A stretch of DNA of 64,000 nt from Roseibaca sp. Y0-43 (lineage in GTDB: Bacteria; Pseudomonadota; Alphaproteobacteria; Rhodobacterales; Rhodobacteraceae), in contig NZ_JAFMPR010000001.1 of the NCBI RefSeq assembly GCF_020667835.1, positions 392,004 through 456,003 on the forward strand, written 5' to 3'. The notes under the pieces were generated by a model. That model did not search any database, was not told the DNA's origin, and saw only the letters and a list, made by a program, of their open reading frames with translations. Positions 57,307-64,000 of the stretch are shown here, piece by piece. Both the position numbers and the translations under genes were made by a program. The number at the start of each line of letters is the position of its first letter. The first letter of the stretch is position 1.

Positions 57307-57521
57307 TGCCGATCATCGTTCGTCTGGACGTGATGATCGCCCGCCGCAAAATCAGCTCGCGCGCCCTGGCTGCGCGCGTGGGGATTACCGAGGCCAATCT
57401 GTCGCTCTTGAAACGCGGGCATGTAAAAGGCGTCCGCTTCGAAACGCTGTCGAAGCTGTGCGAGGTGCTGGAGTGCCAGCCGGGCGACTTGCTGGAATAT
57501 GCCGATGCGACCGATGAGTGA
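57306..57521 (+). CDS. Small XRE-family regulator 2 (YozG-like)
   Basis: A 71-residue helix-turn-helix protein (SRALAARVGITEANLSLLKR) ending LSKLCEVLECQPGDLLEY. It overlaps the DUF2975 stop by one base and is therefore translationally coupled. It aligns without gaps to XRE1 at 51928 over nearly all its length, most strongly in MPI-VRLDVM, the recognition helix NLSLL and GVRF-TL. Probably binds the AT-rich spacer at 56697 and perhaps that at 51825. Confidence 0.86.
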   Translation: MPIIVRLDVMIARRKISSRALAARVGITEANLSLLKRGHVKGVRFETLSKLCEVLECQPGDLLEYADATDE

Positions 57522-57580
57522 CACGGATCGAACCGTCGCGCCTGCACACTTGTTGCAGGGGCTTCGCGCGGACGGGGCCG

Positions 57581-58522
57581 CTACCGCTCGCCCCTGCGAT
57601 AGGGCTGCATCAGCGCTTGTGGCACACGCGCTTTGCGGGCCATCAGCACAAGCGCCAAGATCGACAGGATATAGGGCAGCATCAGGAATATCTGGTACGG
57701 CACGCCATCGACCGCGGTTTGCAGCCGCAATTGAAACGCATCGAAAAACGCGAACAACAGTGCCCCCAGCAGCGCCCGACCGGGCCGCCATAGCGCAAAG
57801 ACGACAAGCGCGATGCAAATCCAGCCCCTTCCCTGAACCATTGTCGGGAAAAACGAATTAAAGGCGGCCAAGGTCAGGAACGCCCCGCCCAGCCCCATCA
57901 AGGCCGACCCGGCCATGATCGTGCCGATGCGCAACAAGATCGGGTCAATGCCTTGCGCATCTACCGCATGGGGGTTCTCGCCAGTCATGCGGATCGCAAG
58001 GCCGAGTGGCGTGCGATACAGAACCCAGGCGATCAGGGCCACAAGCAGGATTGCCAGATAGGTGGGCGCGGTCTGGTTGAACAGCACCGGGCCGAGGAAC
58101 GGGATCTCTGACAGGCCGGGTATCGCGACGGGGCGGAAAGGTTCAATCGTCGGCGGAGAGGTCGATGTCGGGATGGCCAGCCGGAACACGTAGTAGGAAA
58201 AGCTGGACGCGAAAAGCGTGATGCCAAGGCCGGTGACATGTTGACTCAGGCCCAACGGCACGGTCATGAGCGCGTGCAGCAGCCCGAACATGGCCCCGAA
58301 GACCGCGGCTGCCGCCAGCCCCGCCCACAGATCGCCCCCGGAATAGACCGTCAGCCAGCCGATCATGGCCCCGAAGGTCATGATCCCTTCGATGCCAAGG
58401 TTCAGCACCCCCACGCGTTCGCACAGCAACACCCCCAGCGTGCCAAGGATAAAGGGTGTGGCGATCCGGAACATCGCTTCCCACATGCCGACAGAGGCAA
58501 GGATATCCACGATCACATTCAT
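57581..58522 (-). CDS. BMP-type nucleoside ABC permease (second)
   Basis: A 313-residue inner-membrane permease of the BPD-transp-2 group with about eight to ten hydrophobic segments. RVGVLNLGIEGIMTFGAMIG (about residues 37-56) is the signature of the YufQ/NupQ-type nucleoside permeases. ATG 58522 overlaps the stop of the other permease (ATGA). Last gene of the operon, converging on XRE2. Pairs with the product of 58519-59571 to form the membrane channel. Confidence 0.88.
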   Translation of the reverse strand: MNVIVDILASVGMWEAMFRIATPFILGTLGVLLCERVGVLNLGIEGIMTFGAMIGWLTVYSGGDLWAGLAAAAVFGAMFGLLHALMTVPLGLSQHVTGLGITLFASSFSYYVFRLAIPTSTSPPTIEPFRPVAIPGLSEIPFLGPVLFNQTAPTYLAILLVALIAWVLYRTPLGLAIRMTGENPHAVDAQGIDPILLRIGTIMAGSALMGLGGAFLTLAAFNSFFPTMVQGRGWICIALVVFALWRPGRALLGALLFAFFDAFQLRLQTAVDGVPYQIFLMLPYILSILALVLMARKARVPQALMQPYRRGER

Positions 58523-59571
58523 CGCCGCACCCGGTATTGTGTCAGGAAAAGTGCCACCAGCATGGTCAGCAGGGACAGGGCCACGGTCACATCGGCAATG
58601 TAGGACGGAATGCCAAGGGCGCGGCTCATCGAATCCGCGCCGACGAACATGACCGCCGAGAACAGCGCCGCCCCGATAACCCCGATCGGGTTCAGGTTGG
58701 CCAGCATCGCGATGACGATACCGGAATAGCCGTAATTGGGCGACAGGTCGGTCGTGACATAGCCTTTCACGCCCATCACCTCTATCGCGCCGGCGAGGCC
58801 CGCAAGCCCGCCCGACAGGCAAGCGACCAACGCCAGCGTGCGCCCCAGCGGCACGCCCGCAAAAGCCGCTGCGCGAGCGTTCAGGCCCGTGGCGCGCGCC
58901 TGCATCCCGAACACGGTGCGCGACTGCACCCACCAGACTGCGACCGCCAGCCCCAGCGCGATCAAAAGCCCCGCGTGCAGGCGAGAGCGTTCTATCAACT
59001 GCGGCAGAACGGCCGCGTCCGGCACCGGCACAGATTGCGGCCAGCCAAAGGCCAAGGGGTCACGCAGAGCGCCTTCGATCATCAGGGACACGAACAGGAC
59101 GGTGACGAAGTTCAACAAAAGCGTCGTCACCACCTCGTCGACCCCGAAGCGCAGTTTCAGCGCCGCCGGCACCAAAAGCAGCGTTGCCCCAGCCAAGGCC
59201 CCCACAACCAGGCAGGCCAGGATCACCACCGGGGCCGGGGCACCGGCCAATCCGGGCACAAGCCCGAAAGCCGTGACCGCCAGCGCCCCCATGTAGAATT
59301 GCCCCTCGCCGCCGATATTCCAGAGCTTCGCGCGAAACGCGACCGCCGCTGCCAGCCCGGTCAGGATCAGAGGGGTCGCGCGTGTCAGGGTTTCGGTGAC
59401 CCCCAAGCGCGAGCCAAACGCGCCTTGCAGGATCAACCCGTAGGCTTCCAGCACGTTGGCCCCGGCAATGGCGATCAGAACGCCCGCGATGACCAGCGCA
59501 GCTAGAATTGCCCCAACGGGCGCAAGAATGGTCAGCGCCGCAGAGGCGTTTTCGCGGCGTTCAAAGCGCAT
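58519..59571 (-). CDS. BMP-type nucleoside ABC permease (first)
   Basis: A 350-residue permease of the YufP/NupP type with roughly ten hydrophobic segments. It shows FRAKLWNIGGEGQFYMGALA (about residues 81-100), the equivalent of the G-x-x-G-E-G-Q signature of this subfamily. Its start lies 11 bases inside the preceding ATPase gene and its stop in the next permease, so the three are translated in series. Confidence 0.88.
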   Translation of the reverse strand: MRFERRENASAALTILAPVGAILAALVIAGVLIAIAGANVLEAYGLILQGAFGSRLGVTETLTRATPLILTGLAAAVAFRAKLWNIGGEGQFYMGALAVTAFGLVPGLAGAPAPVVILACLVVGALAGATLLLVPAALKLRFGVDEVVTTLLLNFVTVLFVSLMIEGALRDPLAFGWPQSVPVPDAAVLPQLIERSRLHAGLLIALGLAVAVWWVQSRTVFGMQARATGLNARAAAFAGVPLGRTLALVACLSGGLAGLAGAIEVMGVKGYVTTDLSPNYGYSGIVIAMLANLNPIGVIGAALFSAVMFVGADSMSRALGIPSYIADVTVALSLLTMLVALFLTQYRVRR

Positions 59572-61108
59572 CGGCGGCCTCTGCCTCTTGTTCGATCTTG
59601 CGGGCCGCGTCCCAGTCGCCCGCCATCATCAGGCCCAAAAGCTGCGCATTGGCCCGCGCGGCGGGAATGGCGGGCGACAACCGCCCCCCTGCAATGGCGC
59701 GGATACGGTCCGAGAGCGCGATCACTTCGTCCAGGTCTTCCGAGATCAGCAACACCCCTGCCCCACGGTCGCGCGCCTCTATCAGGCGGCGGTGCACACC
59801 CGCGATCGCGCCTTCGTCCAAGCCACGGCTGGGCTGTGCCGCGATCAGGATAGAGGGGCCGGCTTCCAGCACGCGGCCCAAGATCAGTTTCTGCATGTTG
59901 CCGCCGGACAAAAGCCTGACACGGCTGTTCACGCGCGCACCGCGCACATCGTAGTCTTTCAGCAACCGCTCTGTTGCCGCGCGCGCGGCCCCACGCCGGA
60001 TGATCCCGTGCCGCGCGTAGTCAGGCGACCACAAACGTTCGAGGATGACGTTTTCCCAGGTTTCCATATCGCCCAACACACCTTCGGCATGGCGATCTTC
60101 CGGGATGCGGCCGATCCCGGCAGCAATGGCATGTGGCACGTCATGGCGCGGCAAGCTTGCGCCCTTGATCCGCAGCGCGCCTTGGTCGGGCGGATAAAGC
60201 CCCGATACAAGGCCCGCAAGCGTAGTCTGCCCATTGCCCGACACGCCAATAATGCCCAGCGTTTCGCCCGCGCGCAGGCGGAAACTGACCCCGTTCAGCG
60301 GCGCGCCCCCGCGCCCGGACAGGTGCAGATCATCCGCTTCCAACAACACCGCACCGGGGCGCGCGGGCGGGCGCTTGGGCCGCTCTACCTTGTGGCCAAC
60401 CATCAGTTCGGCCAGTTCTTCCTTGCTGGTGTCACGCGTCGCGCGTTCCGCCACAATACGCCCGCCCCGCAGCACAACGACACGGTCAGAGGCCGCCATC
60501 ACCTCGTTCAGCTTGTGAGAGATGAAGATGATCGACAACCCTTTCGCGGCCATGTCGCGCAGCGTGGCAAATAACTGCTCGGCCTGCTGGGTGGTCAGCA
60601 CGGCGGTCGGCTCATCCAGGATCAGAACGCTGGCTTCGTTGTAAAGCGCCTTCAAGATCTCGACCCGCTGGCATTCGCCCACCGAGAGATCGGCGATGCG
60701 CGCATCAGGGTCCACGGGCAGACCGAAGCGGTCGGCTAGCTTGGCCAAACGGTCGCGTGCCGCCGCCCGATCCGAGCGTAGCCGCCAAAGCGGTTCAGTC
60801 CCGGTCATGACATTTTCCAGCACCGTCAGGTTGCCGGCCAAGGCAAAATGCTGGTGCACCATGCCTACGCCCGCCTTGATGGCGGCACGCGATTTGCCGG
60901 GCGGCAAGGTCTGGCCATGCACGCGCACGGTGCCCGCATCGGCGGTATAATGGCCAAACAGGATGGACATCAGCGTCGTCTTGCCCGCGCCGTTCTCGCC
61001 CAGTAGGGCCACGATCTCGCCGCGCTCCAGATGCAGCGAGATGTCGTCATTCGCTAGCGTCGCGCCGAAGCGTTTGGTGATGCCGTCCAGTTCCAGAACG
61101 CGCGTCAT
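59561..61108 (-). CDS. Double-domain ABC ATPase for nucleoside uptake (YufO/NupO-type)
   Basis: A 515-residue ATPase with two nucleotide-binding domains. The first has Walker A GENGAGKTT (about residues 38-46), signature LSVGECQR and Walker B LILDEPTA. The second has a degenerate Walker A GVSGNGQTT without the usual lysine, signature LSGGNMQK and SRGLDEGA, normal for this RbsA-like class. ATG 61108 was taken from the start of homology (MTRVLELDGITKRFG). It energises the two permeases that follow. Confidence 0.9.
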   Translation of the reverse strand: MTRVLELDGITKRFGATLANDDISLHLERGEIVALLGENGAGKTTLMSILFGHYTADAGTVRVHGQTLPPGKSRAAIKAGVGMVHQHFALAGNLTVLENVMTGTEPLWRLRSDRAAARDRLAKLADRFGLPVDPDARIADLSVGECQRVEILKALYNEASVLILDEPTAVLTTQQAEQLFATLRDMAAKGLSIIFISHKLNEVMAASDRVVVLRGGRIVAERATRDTSKEELAELMVGHKVERPKRPPARPGAVLLEADDLHLSGRGGAPLNGVSFRLRAGETLGIIGVSGNGQTTLAGLVSGLYPPDQGALRIKGASLPRHDVPHAIAAGIGRIPEDRHAEGVLGDMETWENVILERLWSPDYARHGIIRRGAARAATERLLKDYDVRGARVNSRVRLLSGGNMQKLILGRVLEAGPSILIAAQPSRGLDEGAIAGVHRRLIEARDRGAGVLLISEDLDEVIALSDRIRAIAGGRLSPAIPAARANAQLLGLMMAGDWDAARKIEQEAEAADAL

Positions 61109-61151
61109 CCCCGCCCCCCGAAAGGGACGGGTCGTGGCGCAATCTGCCGCA

Positions 61152-62144
61152 TCAGGCAGGCTCGTCGAAATTGCGCGGAACTTCGAACTCGCCCGCCTTG
61201 ATGGCGGCGCGGACTTCTTCCATTTCAGCCACGGCTTCTGCCGGGACCATGCTGGAAACGAAAGATATGTCGTTCCCGCCATCCTTCATCAGGCTAAGCG
61301 GCGTGTAGTTTTTGCCGACCGGGTTGCCCGCGACCGCATCGGCCAGCGCCGCGTTCACCAAGGGACGGAAGGACCAGAGTGCATTTGCAAAGACGGTTTC
61401 GGGATAACGCGGCGTGTAGTCGATCAGCGATCCGATCGCCGGGATGCCCCGTTCCTGTGCCGCGTCCGCCGTGCCGATGCGCTCGCCGAACAGAATATCG
61501 GCCCCGGCATCAATCTGGGCAAGCCCTGCTTCGCGCGCCTTGGGCGGATCAAAGAAGGTGCCGATAAAGCTGACCAAATGCTGCGCGTCTGGATTGGTGC
61601 GCTTCACCCCGTCTGCAAACCCGTTGATCAGCATGTTCACTTCCGGGATCGGGATGGCCCCGACAGAGCCAACGATCCCGGTCTGGGTCATACGGCCCGC
61701 CAGCATCCCGGCCAGATAGGCCGCTTCCCAGTTCCATGTGCCGAACACGCCGAAATTGTCGCCCGACGCCTCGCCCGACGATCCCATCAGAAACGCCGTA
61801 TCCGGGTAATCCGCGGCCACCTGACGCGCCTCGCGCTCGACCGCATAAGACTCGCCCACGATCAGCACATTACCGGCTTCGGCGTATTCGCGCATGGCGC
61901 GCGGATAGTCGGTGCCTGATACCCCTTCGGAGAATGTGTACTCGATGACCCCTTCGGCATCGGCGGCGACCATGGCCGCGTGCAGAACGGAATTCCAAGC
62001 ATTTTCGACCGGTGACGCATGAATGCCCGCCAATTTCACCGGGGCGGACTGCGCCCGCAGGATCGACGGCGCGGCAAGGGTGCTGACCCCCAAGGCAGCC
62101 CCGGTCGTCAACAGGCGGCGGCGATTCATGATGAAACGGGTCAT
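61152..62144 (-). CDS. BMP family ABC substrate-binding protein
   Basis: A 330-residue periplasmic protein of the basic-membrane-protein/PnrA family that binds nucleosides or nucleobases. A twin-arginine-type leader NRRRLLTTGAALGVSTLAAP ends in ILRAQ (cleavage near residue 32). Body motifs are ENAWNSVLHAAM, FGTWNWEAAYLAGMLAGRM and GADILFGERIGTADAA. It is placed first in the ABC unit, 43 bases before the ATPase and behind its own promoter. Nearby deaminase suggests pyrimidine or purine bases as substrate. Confidence 0.9.
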   Translation of the reverse strand: MTRFIMNRRRLLTTGAALGVSTLAAPSILRAQSAPVKLAGIHASPVENAWNSVLHAAMVAADAEGVIEYTFSEGVSGTDYPRAMREYAEAGNVLIVGESYAVEREARQVAADYPDTAFLMGSSGEASGDNFGVFGTWNWEAAYLAGMLAGRMTQTGIVGSVGAIPIPEVNMLINGFADGVKRTNPDAQHLVSFIGTFFDPPKAREAGLAQIDAGADILFGERIGTADAAQERGIPAIGSLIDYTPRYPETVFANALWSFRPLVNAALADAVAGNPVGKNYTPLSLMKDGGNDISFVSSMVPAEAVAEMEEVRAAIKAGEFEVPRNFDEPA

Positions 62145-62221
62145 GGCAGGGTCTCCTTGCTGGCGGTCGAATCGTGACCGTTCTGGTTATTTTTGGCCGA
62201 GTGTGGCGCTGTGTTCGTCCA

Positions 62222-62250
62222 AGTCTAGCAGAGCCGTCACGCACGGCCAA
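62222..62250 (-). promoter_or_regulatory. Predicted promoter of the BMP-ABC operon
   Basis: On the minus strand TTGGCC (plus 62245-62250) and TAGACT (plus 62222-62227) with a 17-base spacer and an extended TGC before the -10 box, 78 bases before the binding-protein start. Consensus-based prediction; the deaminase gene upstream may also read through. Confidence 0.45.
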
Positions 62251-62312
62251 GAAATGCTTACTTTTCGGGCACACAGCACCCGTTTCGCCCCATATTTGGG
62301 CGCGCGGCAAGG

Positions 62313-63608
62313 TCAGGACAGCGCATCGGGTGCATAATCCGCCGGTGTCACGATGTCCGGGCGCCCTTCCAGCGCGAGGCGGCTGCGCTCCGGGGCGGTT
62401 TCGGCAATGACCTTGCCGCGCCGAATGACCTTCAGCCGGACAGGTCGCAGGCGGATCGCCTCTGCCGGATCACGGGCCTGAAGTAGCACCATATCGGCAT
62501 GGCAACCGGGGGCCAGCCCGTAGCCGTCCAGCCCCATCACCTGTGCCGGAACCGTTGTGACCGCGTCAAACAACTTCGCCTTGTCCGCAACAGAGCCCAT
62601 CTGCGTCGCGTGCACGGCCATATGCGCGACATCCAGCAAATCGCCCGACCCCATGGAATACCATGGGTCCAGCACGCAATCCTGCCCAAGTGCCACGGGG
62701 ATGCCCGCGGCCAGCATTTCCGGAATACGGGTCAGGCCACGGCGTTTGGGATAGGTATCGTGACGGCCTTGCAACATCATGTTGATGAGCGGGTTCGGGA
62801 TTGCAGCCATCTCGGCCTCTGCCATCAAGGGCAAAAGCTTCGAGACATAGTAGTTATCCATAGAATGCATCGACGTCAGATGCGAGCCAGCCACCCGTCC
62901 CTGCAACCCGAAGCGAACGGTTTGCGCGGCAAGGGTTTCGACATGGCGCGACATTGGGTCGTCGGTTTCGTCACAATGCATATCAACCCGCAGCCCCCGA
63001 TCGGCCGCGATCCGGCATAAGGCTTCGACCGACGCGCGCCCCGCGTCCATCGTGCGCTCGAAATGCGGGATGCCGCCAACGACATCAACGCCCATATCCA
63101 AAGCGCGTAGCAAGGCACCCTCGGCGTCTGGACCGCGGTAAAACCCGTCTTGCGGAAAGGCTACGAGTTGCAGGTCAAGATAGGGCGCGACACGCGCGCG
63201 CACCTCTAGAAGCGCTTCGACTGTGACCAGCTTGGGGTCGGAGACATCCACATGGCTGCGCACCGCCAGCAACCCCTTGGACACCGCCAGATCGCAATAG
63301 CGCAAGGCGCGCTCCACCACCGCCTCGGGAGTCAGGGTCGGGCGCAATTCGCCCCATAACGCGATCCCTTCCAGAAGCGTGCCAGACAGGTTCATGCGAG
63401 GCAGACCCAGTGACAGGGTCGCATCCATGTGAAAATGCGGATCGACAAAGGGAGGAGACAGCAGATTGCCGCACGCCTCGATCACCTCTAGTGCCTCGCC
63501 AGTGATTGCGGGCGCAACCGCGATAATGCGACCATCACGCACAGCGATATCTTGATTGCGCCGACCATCGGGCAGCGATGCGCCCCGGATCAAGAGATCA
63601 AACATCAT
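62313..63608 (-). CDS. codA: Cytosine deaminase-type amidohydrolase
   Basis: A 431-residue metal-dependent hydrolase of the cytosine deaminase/AHS family. The metal site is DPHFHMDATLSLG (HxH about residues 60-62), with later VDMHCDETDDP (His and catalytic Glu, about 208-218) and VALGQDCVLDPWYSMG (Asp about 308). These match CodA, which converts cytosine to uracil; relatives deaminate isoguanine or creatinine. ATG 63608 (or 63605) follows GAGG. Just upstream of the BMP-ABC operon on the same strand, giving an uptake-plus-deamination locus. Confidence 0.86.
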   Translation of the reverse strand: MMFDLLIRGASLPDGRRNQDIAVRDGRIIAVAPAITGEALEVIEACGNLLSPPFVDPHFHMDATLSLGLPRMNLSGTLLEGIALWGELRPTLTPEAVVERALRYCDLAVSKGLLAVRSHVDVSDPKLVTVEALLEVRARVAPYLDLQLVAFPQDGFYRGPDAEGALLRALDMGVDVVGGIPHFERTMDAGRASVEALCRIAADRGLRVDMHCDETDDPMSRHVETLAAQTVRFGLQGRVAGSHLTSMHSMDNYYVSKLLPLMAEAEMAAIPNPLINMMLQGRHDTYPKRRGLTRIPEMLAAGIPVALGQDCVLDPWYSMGSGDLLDVAHMAVHATQMGSVADKAKLFDAVTTVPAQVMGLDGYGLAPGCHADMVLLQARDPAEAIRLRPVRLKVIRRGKVIAETAPERSRLALEGRPDIVTPADYAPDALS

Positions 63609-63624
63609 GAAAATCAGCCTCGGA

Positions 63625-63658
63625 TTCGCTTTTCTGGCCAGTTCGCTTTTCTGGCCAG
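63625..63658. repeat. 17-base tandem duplication upstream of codA
   Basis: TTCGCTTTTCTGGCCAG occurs twice head to tail (63625-63641 and 63642-63658), exact. It lies 17 bases before the codA ATG, in its probable 5-prime leader or promoter. The rest of the 297-base gap to the tRNA shows no convincing gene. Confidence 0.85.
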
Positions 63659-63905
63659 CAAACGAAAAGGCCATCGGCATCAGGTCGGTTGTCTCGTTCC
63701 GAGAGTTAACGATCTGCACGACGCTTTGGTCAAGGGTTTTCGGGGTTGGCGTCTTTGGTCTCGACTATTTCCCGGAATTTGCCTTATTCCTTGCCGAATA
63801 ATGCGTTTTGATCTGAAGGCCGCTCAATGCGATACTTCGCCGCCGGTCACGGCAGGATGCCCCGCTGGTTGTCGGTGCGCCATCTACTTCTATGTATGCG
63901 ATCTT

Positions 63906-63982
<77 letters not shown>

Positions 63983-64000
63983 TTGGTTGTTTAGAGTTTT

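Noticed and set aside
57541..57559. CCTGCA...TGCAGG hairpin between XRE2 and the permease operon
   Set aside because: Only six base pairs, no T-run; too weak to call a terminator.

Overview
The window is GC-rich (roughly 60-65 percent), densely coded DNA that reads as an ordinary chromosomal segment of a member of the Rhodobacterales (Alphaproteobacteria, Rhodobacter/Roseobacter type). Support comes from the gene set (TRAP transporter, Bpt aminoacyl transferase, YnjBCD, agl-type alpha-glucoside transport, divergent CoaBC-like protein, serA-serC beside serB), frequent GTG/TTG starts, many 1-8 nt stop/start overlaps, and short GC-rich palindromes of the kind scattered through alphaproteobacterial genomes. 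This is a judgement from sequence style, not from a database search. No phage, insertion sequence, integrase or CRISPR array was seen, and no gap between features exceeds 300 bases.

Layout. 1-13.5 kb: end of a TRAP permease, LysE exporter, hemB, a SYLF lipoprotein, fabD, an omega-amino-acid aminotransferase with YbaK and RDD partners, bpt, a CDP-alcohol phosphotransferase, the ynjBCD ABC operon and a hybrid histidine kinase. 13.5-33.8 kb: mostly housekeeping (carB, MauG-like dihaem protein, groESL under a perfect CIRCE element, family II pyrophosphatase, ribF, ispB, nth, a PfkB kinase, htpX, a divergent CoaBC-like protein, a transglutaminase-like protein, a metallophosphatase). 33.8-44.1 kb: serine biosynthesis (serC-serA against divergent serB), sulfotransferase, M20 hydrolase, degenerate ThiE-like protein, SPOUT methyltransferase, ctaA and an M32 carboxypeptidase.

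44.1-51.2 kb is an alpha-glucoside utilisation operon (aglE-aglF-aglG-aglA plus a membrane protein) facing a LysR regulator, with a clear palindromic operator candidate between them. aglE carries a one-base frameshift in a T6C4 run, and no ATPase gene is present.

51.2-57.5 kb is the most accessory-looking part. Two closely similar small XRE regulators sit at its two ends, each preceded by an unusually AT-rich divergent spacer sharing a short motif. Between them lie an MDR-type oxidoreductase, an ECF42-type sigma factor gene interrupted by an in-frame amber codon, its DGPF (YCII-like) partner, an SRPBCC protein, a 48-residue lipoprotein, a serine hydrolase and a DUF2975 membrane protein.

57.5-64 kb is a minus-strand nucleobase/nucleoside salvage locus: a cytosine-deaminase-type amidohydrolase followed by a complete BMP-family ABC importer (binding protein, double ATPase, two permeases). 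The window closes with an initiator tRNA-Met gene.
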